Source: Terriglobia bacterium (lineage in GTDB: Bacteria > Acidobacteriota > Terriglobia > Bryobacterales > Bryobacteraceae). From it: a stretch of DNA of 64,000 nucleotides. The notes under the pieces were generated by a model, which was not told the origin of the DNA, searched no databases, and saw only the letters and a list, made by a program, of their open reading frames with translations. Location: positions 1 to 64,000 of the forward strand of contig JAJPJN010000070.1 of the NCBI GenBank assembly GCA_021324185.1. Direction: 5' to 3'. Made by a program: the position numbers and the translations under genes. Shown here piece by piece: positions 23,180-32,754 of the stretch; positions within the stretch are counted from its first letter, which is position 1, and each line of letters opens with the position of its first letter.

Positions 23180-23235
23180 TCTAGCTTTGCTTCCAGTTTA
23201 GCTGGAGAAAGAGGGTTCGTAGTAATTGGATGCCG

Positions 23236-24174
23236 CTATGCCGCCGGATGACGCGACGGTTTGGGCGTGCTCGCCGGGATTAGAGGCTTGCCGCAGATCC
23301 GTTCCAGAATCGCAACCGGGGCATTGGCCGGATCTGCCATGGACTGGCGCGCGATGATAAACGTCTGCTCGAGCGCGTGCTGGCCGGAATGGACCGAATG
23401 CGGAACCAGATCCGTGAAGGCGAGCCAGGTCGACCCCGGAGGGAAGTTGAAGCGGTACTTGGGGCAGTTCTGCTGAAAGCCGGCATTGCGTTTCAGGTAC
23501 TCGTGGAAGTGCAGCATGAAGCGGTCATAGGGGGAGCGCGGGACCACGGGTAGCCCGAGACCGTGCAGCACCCGCGCGGATTGCCGGCGCATCCAGCCGG
23601 ATACTGAATCGGATGAGGCTGCGATCTCGCGCAGGCCGGCGCCGGTGGCGTACTGGCCCGCAATGAGGCGAAATGGATCGGTTGTAATCCAGTTGCGCGT
23701 TTTCACCGGATGAATGTTGGTGAAGACGCGTAAGATAAGGTCGCCATTTGTCGGGCGCGAGGGGAATGCGTCGGTATGGATCAGATCATTGCGCTTGTTG
23801 ACGGGCAAGTTGCGATTTTCTTCTTCGACCGGGCGAAAGCTCGCATAATCGAGTTTCCAGGCTGCCGCGTATTGCGGAAATAATTCCGCCATGAATTGCA
23901 CGACGGCTTGCGAATATTCGCGCATGATGTAGCGGAGCCGGTCCATTTTGCCGGAATCGGCCGGGAAGCCGGTTACTTTGTCCTGCGCCGGGCGATAGGC
24001 AATGTTCTTATGAATCGCTCCGCCTGCGAAATTAAGCTGGCGCAAAAACTGCTGCGATTCCTCGGGAAACGGAAACGGCGTTTTGGGAAAGAAGAGCACA
24101 TTGCCGGCTTCGAGCTGCGGCCGGTAATCAACCGGCTCAGGCGGCGGCCAGGCGTCGATGCGGATGAATTCCAT
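23236..24174 (-). CDS. kdoO: Kdo 3-hydroxylase-like Fe(II)/2-oxoglutarate-dependent oxygenase
   Basis: 312-residue protein resembling KdoO, which hydroxylates 3-deoxy-D-manno-oct-2-ulosonic acid in the inner core of Kdo2-lipid A to yield Ko and strengthens the outer membrane. An HxD iron-binding pair is visible in NDLIHTDAFPSRPTNGD near residue 133, and a likely distal His in LVPHSVHSGQHALEQTF. The N-terminal part (VLFFPKTPFPFP, QLNFAGGAIHKNIAYRP) matches the family opening. The start ATG is four bases after the M61 peptidase stop, suggesting co-transcription. Assignment is from remembered family pattern; a related dioxygenase substrate cannot be excluded. Confidence 0.8.
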   Translation of the reverse strand: MEFIRIDAWPPPEPVDYRPQLEAGNVLFFPKTPFPFPEESQQFLRQLNFAGGAIHKNIAYRPAQDKVTGFPADSGKMDRLRYIMREYSQAVVQFMAELFPQYAAAWKLDYASFRPVEEENRNLPVNKRNDLIHTDAFPSRPTNGDLILRVFTNIHPVKTRNWITTDPFRLIAGQYATGAGLREIAASSDSVSGWMRRQSARVLHGLGLPVVPRSPYDRFMLHFHEYLKRNAGFQQNCPKYRFNFPPGSTWLAFTDLVPHSVHSGQHALEQTFIIARQSMADPANAPVAILERICGKPLIPASTPKPSRHPAA

Positions 24175-24178
24175 GCTC

Positions 24179-26071
24179 CTACTCCGCCGATTTTGTTTCC
24201 GAATGGTTCGTCATCGGTTTCAAAATGTCGTCCAGGCGAGCGGGTGTGCGCTCTTCACGGACCAGGTGCGGGTATAACTCGCCGCCGTGATAATCGATCT
24301 TCACCACTTTGAAGAATCCGGTATTTGAGACGATTAGCTCGAGCGGCGCCGAGCTGGTCTTGGACTCGCGAATGGCGGCATGAAGCAGATCGTCACTCGC
24401 CTGACGCCCGTTTACCGCAACAATCTTCATGCCAGGACCAAGCCCGGCCTGATAGGCGGGCGAGCCGATCAACACATCGTCAATTGTGTTGTCGGTTGTC
24501 TTGAGCCCGATGGAATACCAGGCATCTACACCCCGATCGTGATTTTCGTGAGCCCGGATGAACTCATTCGGTTCACTTGTGTATTCGACGCGGTAGCCGC
24601 CGTTTGTAATACCGCCGAGCGGCGCGTGCGGAGATTTCGTCGTCAGCCGTTCTTTCAGAAATGCGGCCCAGTCGTTCGGCTGAATTGCATTCAGATTATC
24701 GACGACGTCTTCAAATGTATAAGGAACAACTTCGGGAGGGGTATTGCCGCCGAGGCCCAAAAACCGTGCGCAGAAATCGTTCAAAGACTTCTTGCCCTTG
24801 GAGAGTTTGCGAATCGTCGTATCGACATCCAACCAGATCAACTCGCCTTCGGGGTAGTAATCGACGTTGCGGCGCCAGTTGTCCCACTGCTCGCTGGCTG
24901 AATAAAGAATTTGCGCGGATATGGCTGTGTCCTGCAGATCGCGCCAGGTGCGGCCCGGCCGATGATCCAATGCAGCGGCTGAGGCAGCCAAAAAGGAACG
25001 GTACTGATCTGCCGTCCAGATGCCGCTGCGGGCGGCCAGCACGTCACCCAGATACTCGGTGAGTCCTTCATAGACCCAAAGCAGATCGCCTTTCATCGGC
25101 TGCTGATAATTCTGCGTGGCGAGCCCTGCCGGCCGCCGGTATTTGCCGTTCCAGGAATGAGTAAATTCGTGCGGCAGAAGCGAGCCGTCGAGAAGGCGGG
25201 CATCTTCATCGAGGAAGTTGCGGGCCTCCACGCGATCGTCACTCGATTGATGGTGCTCCAGGCCGAAATGAGCCACGCTATCACTCAGAGTGAGCAGGAA
25301 ATGATAGCTGTTGTAGTGACGCGAGCGATAGAGCACGCCCGTCTCCCTGACCAGATTGCTGAATGCATCCAGCTCTTCTTTGGGGACGTTCAAGTCTTCA
25401 GGACCATCCGCCGCCATGTCCAGGTAGTGCCTGGGCGTGATTTCGGGCGCCAGCGGAATTTCGCGGAAGTAGCGCCCGGCGAGCACTGGAGAATCGACAA
25501 GCATGTTCAGCGGCACGGGATCGAAGTGCGTGACGTTGCCTTCGCTCGACGCGCGCGTGAGAGCCGTGCCGAATTGCCAGCCCTCGGGAACACGGATAGA
25601 CGGCTCAAACATCACCTGCGCGGCGGGAGTGTTTGCCGGATAAAGCAGCAGCTCATTCCAACTCACCACGCATAGATTGGCGCTGGTGGAGGCGCCGGAA
25701 GAAAAGCCCGTTGCCGCGGCTGTCGCAAGGAAATCGGTTTTGGCGGCGAGCATATCTACGCCCGGTGGAATGGTGAGATGAAACGCGTACATATTGACGT
25801 CATCGCGCCGCCATGGAATGTTTTGCCCGTTCGCGGTAAAGGTGAGTCCCGCGAAATTATCAATCGGTCCGGTGGGCCCGTGTTCGCCGGGTATCCATTC
25901 AGGAAAAACGAGAGTGAGCGAGCCCGGCTGCACCGGAATACTCATTTCGGCGTGCAGCATTTTGCGCGGGGCATCGGTAATATCGAGCGCGATCCGTATG
26001 GGCCGGCTGGTTTGAGCCAGAGCGGAGGCAGTGCACAACAGGGCTATAGAGCCAAGTTTTTTCAGTTGCAA
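24179..26071 (-). CDS. M61 family metallopeptidase with C-terminal PDZ domain
   Basis: Exported zinc aminopeptidase of the glycyl-aminopeptidase family (630 residues). A signal peptide (MQLKKLGSIALLCTASALAQ) precedes an N-terminal beta domain. The gluzincin catalytic domain has HEFTHSWNGK (zinc-binding HExxH-type) near residue 300 and the second zinc ligand in VYEGLTEYLGD. A PDZ domain near residues 500-590 includes IGSPAYQAGLGPGMKIVAVN. Expected substrates are periplasmic peptides. It is 21 bp downstream of the S9 peptidase, a likely co-transcribed peptide-degrading pair. Confidence 0.93.
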   Translation of the reverse strand: MQLKKLGSIALLCTASALAQTSRPIRIALDITDAPRKMLHAEMSIPVQPGSLTLVFPEWIPGEHGPTGPIDNFAGLTFTANGQNIPWRRDDVNMYAFHLTIPPGVDMLAAKTDFLATAAATGFSSGASTSANLCVVSWNELLLYPANTPAAQVMFEPSIRVPEGWQFGTALTRASSEGNVTHFDPVPLNMLVDSPVLAGRYFREIPLAPEITPRHYLDMAADGPEDLNVPKEELDAFSNLVRETGVLYRSRHYNSYHFLLTLSDSVAHFGLEHHQSSDDRVEARNFLDEDARLLDGSLLPHEFTHSWNGKYRRPAGLATQNYQQPMKGDLLWVYEGLTEYLGDVLAARSGIWTADQYRSFLAASAAALDHRPGRTWRDLQDTAISAQILYSASEQWDNWRRNVDYYPEGELIWLDVDTTIRKLSKGKKSLNDFCARFLGLGGNTPPEVVPYTFEDVVDNLNAIQPNDWAAFLKERLTTKSPHAPLGGITNGGYRVEYTSEPNEFIRAHENHDRGVDAWYSIGLKTTDNTIDDVLIGSPAYQAGLGPGMKIVAVNGRQASDDLLHAAIRESKTSSAPLELIVSNTGFFKVVKIDYHGGELYPHLVREERTPARLDDILKPMTNHSETKSAE

Positions 26072-26092
26072 GTTCTATTCTAGTTGCAACTT

Positions 26093-28309
26093 CTATTCTG
26101 ACGGCGCGGACACAATGCCGCCGCGTCCACGCGTATTCGCAGGCGGGTGCATCTCATACTCGTGCGGCGGTTCGGCGCCGAGCAGATAGCGCACAAAATA
26201 ATCCCAGCGGCGGCGAGTCATGTAATTCGATTCATCGCCATAGCCGTGGTGCTGGTTAGGCAGCAGTAACAGATCGAAATCCTTGTTCGCCTTGATCAGC
26301 GCATCGACCACGAGCAACGTATTATATGGCGGCACGTTATCGTCCATGGTGCCGTGCGCCAGCAGCAGATGCCCTTTCAGATTCTTTGCGAAGTTCTGAT
26401 TGGCCTGGCTGTCATAGTTACTCTTGCCGTTCTTCGATTCAAGCAAGCCCTGCCATTTCTCGCCCCAATCGTCTTCATATTCGCGGTTGTCGTGATTGCC
26501 TGATTCGGAGATGCCGACTTTAAAGAAATCCGGGTAGCGGAACATAGCGTCGGCGGTTGCGTAGCCGCCGCCGGAATGGCCGTAAATACCGGCGCGATTA
26601 ATATCAATCCACGGATAGCGCTGCGCGAGTTGTTTCATGCCGGTGACTTGATCGGGTAAGGTGTTATCGCCCATGTCGCCGTAATACGCCTCATGGAATT
26701 TCTTCGAACGCCAGGGCGTGCCCATGCCGTCGATCTCGACCACGATGAAACCCAGGTCCGCCAGCGCTTGCGTGTCGCTGCGGCTTGCCGACCAGCTACG
26801 GCTGCCGACACTGCCGGTTTGCGGGCCCGGATAGATGTGGTTGATGATTGGGTACTTCCTGGCGGGATCAAGATTCGTGGGCTTGAACATAAGCCCATAC
26901 AGATCGGTGACGCCATCGCGAGCTTTCACGGTGAACGGAACCGGCGGCTTCCATCCCGCCGCGACAAGCTTTGAGATATCTGCTTTTTCGAAGGTAGTAA
27001 TCAATTTGCCGTCGGAATCGCGAAGTACAGAAACCGGCGGAACTTCGGGCGTGGAGTAATTGTCGACGAAGTAACGGCCGGAGGGCGAAAGGCTTACTTC
27101 ATGATTCGCATTTTCAGGTGTGAGTAACTTCAGGCCCTGGCCATCGAAGCCGATTTTGTAGAAGTGAATGAAATACGGATCGCGGCCTTTTTCGCGCCCC
27201 ACGCCCAGGAAATACAACTCGCGCTTCGGCTCATCGACGCGAAGTAGCTGGGTTACGTTCCAGTCACCTTTGGTGATCTGATTTTTGGGTTTTCCGGTGG
27301 TGGCGTCATAGAGATAAAGATGGCCCCAGTTATCGCGCTCCGAAAACCAGATGACCTCTTTGGAAGAAGCCAGGTAGCGCCAGTTGACTGCACCATTACC
27401 GGATTCATAAAACGTCGGAACGGATTCTTCCAGCACATCGCGCACGGCGCCCGTATTCGCATCGGCAATTCGTAACTGTTCGTGCTTGTGCTCGCGGGAA
27501 GTGGATACAAAGGCAAGCTGGCTGGAATCCGGGCTCCACTCTACATCGGCCCATTCGCCGCCGCGGCAGGCGACGTTATCGCATAGACTCGAGCGGTGCT
27601 GATCGGGCGGCAATTGCAAACGAATGACGCGAGGATTGTCGACATCGATAATGACGCGCTGGATGGTGGTGACCACCTTGTCGCCGGGCAACGGATACTT
27701 CCACGCTTCCAGGTGAGGATGTCCCACCTGCGTGCTGACCAGGTACATGTCGCCTGCGCCGCGCTGATCCTGCTGATAAGTCGCAATTTTCTTTGAATCG
27801 GGTGACCAGATAAGGATAGGCCGGTCGCTATGCGCCCAGCCGGCATTGTCGGTAGCGTAGCCGAAGTCTTTCACGCCATCGGTGGTGAGCTGTGTTTCTT
27901 TTTTGGTGGCTATGTCGCGAACCCACAGATTGTAATCGCGCAGGAAAGCCTCTTTCTTTTTGTCGGGCGAAGGCACTTCGTTACGGCCTGCGAAACCGCC
28001 GCGACCGCCGTTGCCGCTCTCTCTTTCGCGGCTCTTGGTGGTTTGACGATTGCCGGTGGCTGCATCTACGGTCACCGATTCAGTGCCTTCCGGTGTCGCT
28101 ACGCGATAAGTGAAATGATCGTCCGTAGTCCATTGCGGCCGCACCGAAGCCCGGAACACTAGCGGCGTAGTGTTGTAGGGCATGAATTTTTCGGCATGCG
28201 CATAATCCTCCGCGGTGACTTGCTTTTGCGCCAGGCAGGGGAGCGCAAGGACGGGCAAACAGAATAGACACACTACCGGCAAACGGGACATACGGTTCGG
28301 TTGAAACAT
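26093..28309 (-). CDS. Prolyl oligopeptidase family S9 (DPP IV-like) peptidase
   Basis: Exported serine peptidase of about 738 residues. A signal peptide (VVCLFCLPVLALPCLAQ) is followed by an N-terminal beta-propeller domain of the DPP IV type and a C-terminal alpha/beta-hydrolase domain. The catalytic triad is visible as Ser in YGHSGGGYAT, Asp in HGTMDDNVPP and His in QHHGYGDE. It should cleave dipeptides or oligopeptides with proline or alanine near the N-terminus. ATG codons at 28309 and 28291 both give a good signal peptide; a TTG further upstream seems less likely. The minus-strand unit S9-M61-kdoO-secA begins here. Confidence 0.94.
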   Translation of the reverse strand: MFQPNRMSRLPVVCLFCLPVLALPCLAQKQVTAEDYAHAEKFMPYNTTPLVFRASVRPQWTTDDHFTYRVATPEGTESVTVDAATGNRQTTKSRERESGNGGRGGFAGRNEVPSPDKKKEAFLRDYNLWVRDIATKKETQLTTDGVKDFGYATDNAGWAHSDRPILIWSPDSKKIATYQQDQRGAGDMYLVSTQVGHPHLEAWKYPLPGDKVVTTIQRVIIDVDNPRVIRLQLPPDQHRSSLCDNVACRGGEWADVEWSPDSSQLAFVSTSREHKHEQLRIADANTGAVRDVLEESVPTFYESGNGAVNWRYLASSKEVIWFSERDNWGHLYLYDATTGKPKNQITKGDWNVTQLLRVDEPKRELYFLGVGREKGRDPYFIHFYKIGFDGQGLKLLTPENANHEVSLSPSGRYFVDNYSTPEVPPVSVLRDSDGKLITTFEKADISKLVAAGWKPPVPFTVKARDGVTDLYGLMFKPTNLDPARKYPIINHIYPGPQTGSVGSRSWSASRSDTQALADLGFIVVEIDGMGTPWRSKKFHEAYYGDMGDNTLPDQVTGMKQLAQRYPWIDINRAGIYGHSGGGYATADAMFRYPDFFKVGISESGNHDNREYEDDWGEKWQGLLESKNGKSNYDSQANQNFAKNLKGHLLLAHGTMDDNVPPYNTLLVVDALIKANKDFDLLLLPNQHHGYGDESNYMTRRRWDYFVRYLLGAEPPHEYEMHPPANTRGRGGIVSAPSE

Positions 28310-28468
28310 CGGATAAAGCTTCACTGTAGCGAATCCCAATCGAGTTCGCTATCATAAGAAAGTTCGGACTGTCACGCGAAGACTGTTCGTGTGCCTGTGC
28401 GACCGGCCAAGGCGCCGCCTGAGGGCTGACCCACAAAGCACTGGCATTTTATTGAGAAAAGGTTTTTT

Positions 28469-28780
28469 ATGTACGCTGTTATTGAAACGGGCGGTAAGCA
28501 GTATCGTGTTTCGCCTGGACAAACAATCGAAGTGGACACGCTAGCGGGCGATGTTGGCTCTGCCGTCGAGTTTAACCGGGTGCTCGCGATTTCGAACGAC
28601 TCGAATGAATTGGTGCTGGGCGACGCGCTGCAAAGCGCCAAAGTGACCGGCAAAATCGCGGCGCACGGACGCGGCGATAAAGTGATCGTGTTCAAGTTCA
28701 AACGCAAGAAGCAGTATAAGCGCACCATCGGACACCGGCAGAATTACACGCGCGTGCAGGTGGAGGAAATACTGGCGTAA
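28469..28780 (+). CDS. rplU: Large ribosomal subunit protein bL21
   Basis: Ribosomal protein of 103 residues that binds 23S rRNA in the large subunit. It starts with the family signature [20 protein letters not shown] and ends with the basic C-terminal segment [18 protein letters not shown]. The ATG at 28469 is preceded by AAAGG. It is followed 21 bp later by rpmA and then obgE, the usual conserved order. Confidence 0.98.
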   Translation: MYAVIETGGKQYRVSPGQTIEVDTLAGDVGSAVEFNRVLAISNDSNELVLGDALQSAKVTGKIAAHGRGDKVIVFKFKRKKQYKRTIGHRQNYTRVQVEEILA

Positions 28781-28801
28781 GCGCCGGTCTGAGGTTTTGG
28801 C

Positions 28802-29062
28802 ATGGCACATAAAAAAGGCTTAGGCAGCTCGAAGAATGGCCGCGATTCCAACTCGCAGCGGCTCGGCGTGAAAGTGTTCTCGGGCGAATTTGTGACGGGC
28901 GGCTCCATCATTGTCCGGCAGCGGGGAACGCGGTACAAACCGGGCAAGAACGTGGGCATCGGAAAGGACGACACGTTGTTTGCCACCGTTCCGGGCACGG
29001 TTGAATTCCGCGACCGCGGCCGCATGGGCAAATTCATTAACGTAATCGCAAGCGAAGCGTAG
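28802..29062 (+). CDS. rpmA: Large ribosomal subunit protein bL27
   Basis: 86-residue ribosomal protein that reaches the peptidyl-transferase centre with its N-terminus. The sequence [25 protein letters not shown] and the later [19 protein letters not shown] are typical. No extra leader peptide of the Firmicutes kind is present. It lies between rplU and obgE. Confidence 0.98.
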   Translation: MAHKKGLGSSKNGRDSNSQRLGVKVFSGEFVTGGSIIVRQRGTRYKPGKNVGIGKDDTLFATVPGTVEFRDRGRMGKFINVIASEA

Positions 29063-29110
29063 ACCTTGCTTTATTTGGAGCGGTGGCCGTGCCGCCGGTG
29101 ATTCCTTTTC

Positions 29111-30136
29111 GTGTTCATTGATGAAGTAATTATCGCGGTGAAAGCCGGTGACGGCGGCAATGGCTGCCTGGCTTTCCGGCGTGAAAAGTTTGTTCCGCGC
29201 GGCGGCCCGAGCGGGGGAGATGGCGGCCAGGGCGGCGACGTCATCCTCGAAGCGAGCCAACACTACAACACACTGCTGCATTTCCGCTTCAATCCCGAGT
29301 ACACGGCGGAGCGCGGGCGCCATGGTGAAGGCAGCAAACGTACCGGCCGCGACGGTGAGAGCACTATCGTGCCGGTTCCAGTGGGGACCATTGTCTATAA
29401 CGCCGATACAGGCGAGCAGCTTTTCGACTTCACAGAGCCGGGCCAGCAGTTCACGGTGGCGCGCGGAGGCCGCGGCGGCCGGGGGAATGCGCGCTTTGCA
29501 ACCTCAACCCATCAAGCACCCAGCGAGCACGAAGAAGGCAAGCCCGGCGAGCTTTTCCGCTTACGGCTGGAATTGAAGCTGCTGGCCGATGTGGCTTTAA
29601 TTGGATTTCCGAACGCCGGCAAATCGACTTTGATCTCGCGCTTATCGGCAGCCCGCCCCAAGATTGCCGATTATCCTTTTACAACGCTCGAGCCGAATCT
29701 CGGTGTTGTCGAAGCGGGCGACCGCACCTTCGTGATGGCAGACGTTCCGGGCCTCATTGAAGGCGCGCACGAAGGGCATGGTCTCGGCATGCAGTTTTTG
29801 CGTCATATTGAACGTACGCGGCTGCTGGTGCACCTGGTAGACGTTTCTGATTTCAGCGGCAGAGATCCTGCCGCGGATTTCGACGTGATTCTCGACGAGC
29901 TGAAGCGGTTCAGCGAGGATGTGGCTGCCAAGCCGATGATTGTGGTGGCTTCGAAGATCGACGCCTGCCAGGACCCGGCTCGTATCGAAGCCGTGCGCGA
30001 GAAAGCCGCGCAGCATGATCTTCGCTTTTACGCGATTTCCAGTGCGACGGGGCAGGGCATTGAGGAGCTGCGCTTTGCAATTGCCGATCGTCTGCCGGCT
30101 CCAGTTCCGCCAGTTACACTGTCGATCGGAAGTTGA
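29111..30136 (+). CDS. obgE: Obg family GTPase ObgE/CgtA
   Basis: Essential ribosome-associated GTPase of 341 residues that acts in large-subunit maturation and stress control. The glycine-rich Obg fold covers about residues 1-155 ([30 protein letters not shown]). The G domain follows, with G1 [11 protein letters not shown]3 [12 protein letters not shown] and the ASKID G4 motif. No OCT C-terminal extension is present. The start is GTG at 29111. The stop is TGA at 30134-30136, and the same frame continues open into the next gene. Confidence 0.97.
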   Translation: MFIDEVIIAVKAGDGGNGCLAFRREKFVPRGGPSGGDGGQGGDVILEASQHYNTLLHFRFNPEYTAERGRHGEGSKRTGRDGESTIVPVPVGTIVYNADTGEQLFDFTEPGQQFTVARGGRGGRGNARFATSTHQAPSEHEEGKPGELFRLRLELKLLADVALIGFPNAGKSTLISRLSAARPKIADYPFTTLEPNLGVVEAGDRTFVMADVPGLIEGAHEGHGLGMQFLRHIERTRLLVHLVDVSDFSGRDPAADFDVILDELKRFSEDVAAKPMIVVASKIDACQDPARIEAVREKAAQHDLRFYAISSATGQGIEELRFAIADRLPAPVPPVTLSIGS

Positions 30137-30139
30137 ACT

Positions 30140-31723
30140 CTGCCTGGCGCCGAAATCCCCTCTGCTAGCTCCGGTAAGGCGGCGAGCGAGGATCGTTTTC
30201 CCGACTGGCGAGCGCACGTCTTCGTCTTTTTCGTCGCGGCCGTATTAGTGGTTTCACGCCGCCCGGACGCGATCTTCCATCCCCAGTTTTTCGCCGATGA
30301 CGGCAGCCTTTGGTATCCGCAAGCGTACATGCTGGGCTGGTTCAGGGCTCTGTTCCACCCACAAACCGGCTATTTTCAAACCCTGCCGCGCTTGACTGCC
30401 GCACTCGCCTTGCTTGTGCCGCTTCGATATGCTCCGCTTCTTGAAAACGTAATCGCCATCGGGCTGCAGGTACTGCCGGTGAACATTCTTCTCTCCGAGC
30501 GATGCCGTGGCTACGGATCGCTTGAATTGCGCGCGGTATTGGCTGCGATCTATATCGCCCTGCCCAACAGCTACGAAGTGGATGCGTCGATGGTGAACGC
30601 GCAATGGCATGTTGCGCTGATTGCGTGTCTCATCCTGTTCGGTACGAAGCCGCGCACTTTAGCCTGGCGGATTTTCGACTTCAGCCTCGCTCTCGTATTC
30701 GGATTAACCGGACCGTTCGTGATTCTGCTTCTGCCGCTGGGGCTGATTTTTTGGTACGTGCGGCGCGAGAGGTGGACGCTTGTTCTCAGTACGGTACTGG
30801 CCGTCTGCGCGGTCGTGCAGGCCGGCGCCATCTGGATGACTTCATCGTCGGCGCGGCCGCAGATGCACCTGGCCCCGAGCGCGAGTTTGTTTTTGCAGAT
30901 TCTTGCGGGGCACGTTTATTTGGGCGCGCTGCTCGGGATGCACGGCTTCGAGGGGCAGCGCCTGATTGTTCTGATTACTGTGGCGATTTCCGCCACCGCG
31001 CTCATCATCTATTGTTTGTGGAAAGCTCCGCTTGAATGGAAATTGCTGGTCGTATTTTGTTTCCTGACGCTGGCGGCGGCTTTAAAGAACCCGACTGTAG
31101 CGCCCCCGCAGTGGCCGAATCTCGCGAAGTCGCCCGGCATTCGCTATTGGTTTCTGCCGACGCTCGCCTTTGCCTGGGTCCTGGTTTGGGGGGCGGTGGG
31201 AACGCGGCAGAGATTCGTTCGGGCGGTTTCAGCTCTGGGCCTGATCACGATGTGCTACGGGATCGTACAGGACTGGCGGTATCCGGCATTTCCTAATTTC
31301 GGTTTTCGGAATTACGCCCGCAGGTTTGCCGCCGCGCCTGCGGGAGCGATGTTCAGCATTCCGGTTCCGCCTGGCGGGGATTGGATGATGCGGATTACCA
31401 AACATGCGCCGCATTGCAAAACATTGCCGCAGGGGGGAATCGAGCAGCCGCCGCCCGATTACGCGGTCGCGAAATCAGTGTGGGTGACCGGATGGGTGTT
31501 TCAGGACCAGCAGCTAAGAGAGCTTACGATTTACATCGATCGCGGGCACCCTCAGCCAATCCCGATAGCGGCGCACGCCGCAGTGGCCCACATTCAGAAA
31601 TGGACCGTGATGGTTGATCTGTCCGGCCAGTCGCCGGGACGGCATGAAATCGAGGTGCGCGCGAGTTGCGCGAACGGCTGCGCCGCGGACATCGGCACGC
31701 AGGTGGTGAATGTGGTGCGATGA
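30140..31723 (+). CDS. Polytopic membrane protein, glycosyltransferase-like, with C-terminal beta domain
   Basis: Large inner-membrane protein with about ten transmembrane segments. The early motif HPQFFADDGSLWYPQAY, with acidic residues in the first periplasmic loop, and GYFQTLPRL recall membrane proteins of the lipid-linked glycosyltransferase type, but I cannot name a family. The last 80-90 residues form a soluble domain. The first helix (VFVFFVAAVLVVSRRP) begins upstream of the only conventional start, a GTG at 30248 that would cut it off. The frame is open back to the obgE TGA, where CTG at 30140 or ATC at 30155 are the only possible starts. Confidence 0.7.
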   Translation: MPGAEIPSASSGKAASEDRFPDWRAHVFVFFVAAVLVVSRRPDAIFHPQFFADDGSLWYPQAYMLGWFRALFHPQTGYFQTLPRLTAALALLVPLRYAPLLENVIAIGLQVLPVNILLSERCRGYGSLELRAVLAAIYIALPNSYEVDASMVNAQWHVALIACLILFGTKPRTLAWRIFDFSLALVFGLTGPFVILLLPLGLIFWYVRRERWTLVLSTVLAVCAVVQAGAIWMTSSSARPQMHLAPSASLFLQILAGHVYLGALLGMHGFEGQRLIVLITVAISATALIIYCLWKAPLEWKLLVVFCFLTLAAALKNPTVAPPQWPNLAKSPGIRYWFLPTLAFAWVLVWGAVGTRQRFVRAVSALGLITMCYGIVQDWRYPAFPNFGFRNYARRFAAAPAGAMFSIPVPPGGDWMMRITKHAPHCKTLPQGGIEQPPPDYAVAKSVWVTGWVFQDQQLRELTIYIDRGHPQPIPIAAHAAVAHIQKWTVMVDLSGQSPGRHEIEVRASCANGCAADIGTQVVNVVR

Positions 31724-31762
31724 GCGACTCAATCGGCGTTGCGGGAGGTTACACTGGCAATC

Positions 31763-31859
31763 GGAAGCTAGACTCTGCCGGTGCAGGGCCCGGTCTTCAA
31801 AACCGGAGTGCGGCACTTATGTTGTCACGGGTGGGTTCGACTCCCATTAGCTTCCGCCA
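31763..31859 (+). tRNA. selC: Selenocysteine tRNA, anticodon TCA
   Basis: The sequence folds as bacterial tRNA-Sec. It has a perfect 8-bp acceptor stem (31763-31770 with 31848-31855), discriminator G and encoded CCA (31857-31859). The D-stem is 6 bp (CTCTGC with GCAGGG) with a 4-nt loop. The anticodon arm is CCGGT-CTTCAAA-ACCGG, giving anticodon UCA. A long variable arm and a 5-bp T stem with loop TTCGACT complete it. The 8+5 acceptor/T geometry and extended D-stem set it apart from ordinary tRNAs. It lies 39 nt after the preceding gene, possibly on the same transcript. It implies SelA, SelB and SelD elsewhere in the genome. Confidence 0.97.
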
Positions 31860-32094
31860 GGTGTCATGTTGGGCTCTACGCACTTAACGTTGAGAACACA
31901 TTACCCTAACGCGCAAACTATGCTTCGGCGCCGCCACGTGTAAAAGCGACTACCGCGACGCCCACGATTCGCTAATTTCCGGCGGACACGGGCGCGTGGT
32001 GGATCGTTCGACACAGCTACGGCTAGGCGTTTTACGGCAAGGTGACGAGCTGGTAAGTCTAAGAATGGCAGAGTGCGATACAAAGTAAGCAGAT

Positions 32095-32607
32095 ATGACC
32101 GCCCAAGAGGCCCGCACGCATATTCGATATTCCGGATGGGCTTCGCGTAAGGTGCTGGAAGCTGCGCTCGCACTCTCGCCCGAGGATCGCGCCAAGCCGA
32201 TGAACGTCTCCCATGAGAGCATCGCGAAAACGCTGGCTCACATCTATTTCGGCGACGCCATCTGGTATTCGCGCATCGCCGACCCCAGCTATCCAGTGCC
32301 GCCCCATGATGCGCTTCCTTCCCTCGATTTCGTGGTTGAAGAATGGCCTCGACTGCAGGCCAAGTGGGAAGCTTGGGCCGATGCAGCCACCGACGCTGAG
32401 ATCGCCCGACAGGTGCCCTTCAAATCACGGTTTGTTGGTGACGCCGGCCTTCCGGCCTGGCAGATCGTGATGCACGTGGTGAATCACGGCACGCTGCACC
32501 GCGGCCAAATCGTCAGCATGCTCCGCCAGCTCGGCGTCAAGCCGCCCGCGACCGATATCGTGTTCTACTACTATGAACAGGCCGCGGCTGCCGCGAGCTT
32601 GCGCTGA
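32095..32607 (+). CDS. DinB family protein
   Basis: 170-residue four-helix-bundle protein of the DinB/YfiT-like superfamily. The three expected metal-binding histidines can be picked out in KTLAHIYFGD, and in HVVNHGTLHRGQ near residue 130. Such proteins include thiol-dependent transferases, but no substrate can be inferred. The ATG at 32095 is the likely start. Bases 31860-32094 upstream, after the tRNA, hold no recognisable gene. Confidence 0.9.
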   Translation: MTAQEARTHIRYSGWASRKVLEAALALSPEDRAKPMNVSHESIAKTLAHIYFGDAIWYSRIADPSYPVPPHDALPSLDFVVEEWPRLQAKWEAWADAATDAEIARQVPFKSRFVGDAGLPAWQIVMHVVNHGTLHRGQIVSMLRQLGVKPPATDIVFYYYEQAAAAASLR

Positions 32608-32754
32608 CGCCTCGACATTCCTCGTCCCGGAAGAGCGAACACCTTCCGAAGAATTTCGGCGCGAGTGCCGGAACGGAACACCGCCTGCGCCATTTGTCAG
32701 CGGTTTAGCGCGGGATGCCAATGTGCCGTGACTGCCAGCAGACAGAGTGCCGGT

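Noticed and set aside
29081-29097. Short hairpin between rpmA and obgE
   Set aside because: The 7-bp stem with a 3-nt loop has one G-T pair and no U-tract, so neither terminator nor attenuator can be supported.
30134-30180. obgE TGA read as selenocysteine, fusing obgE to the next gene
   Set aside because: The ObgE protein is complete and ends normally, and no clear SECIS hairpin follows the TGA. A rare start codon is simpler.
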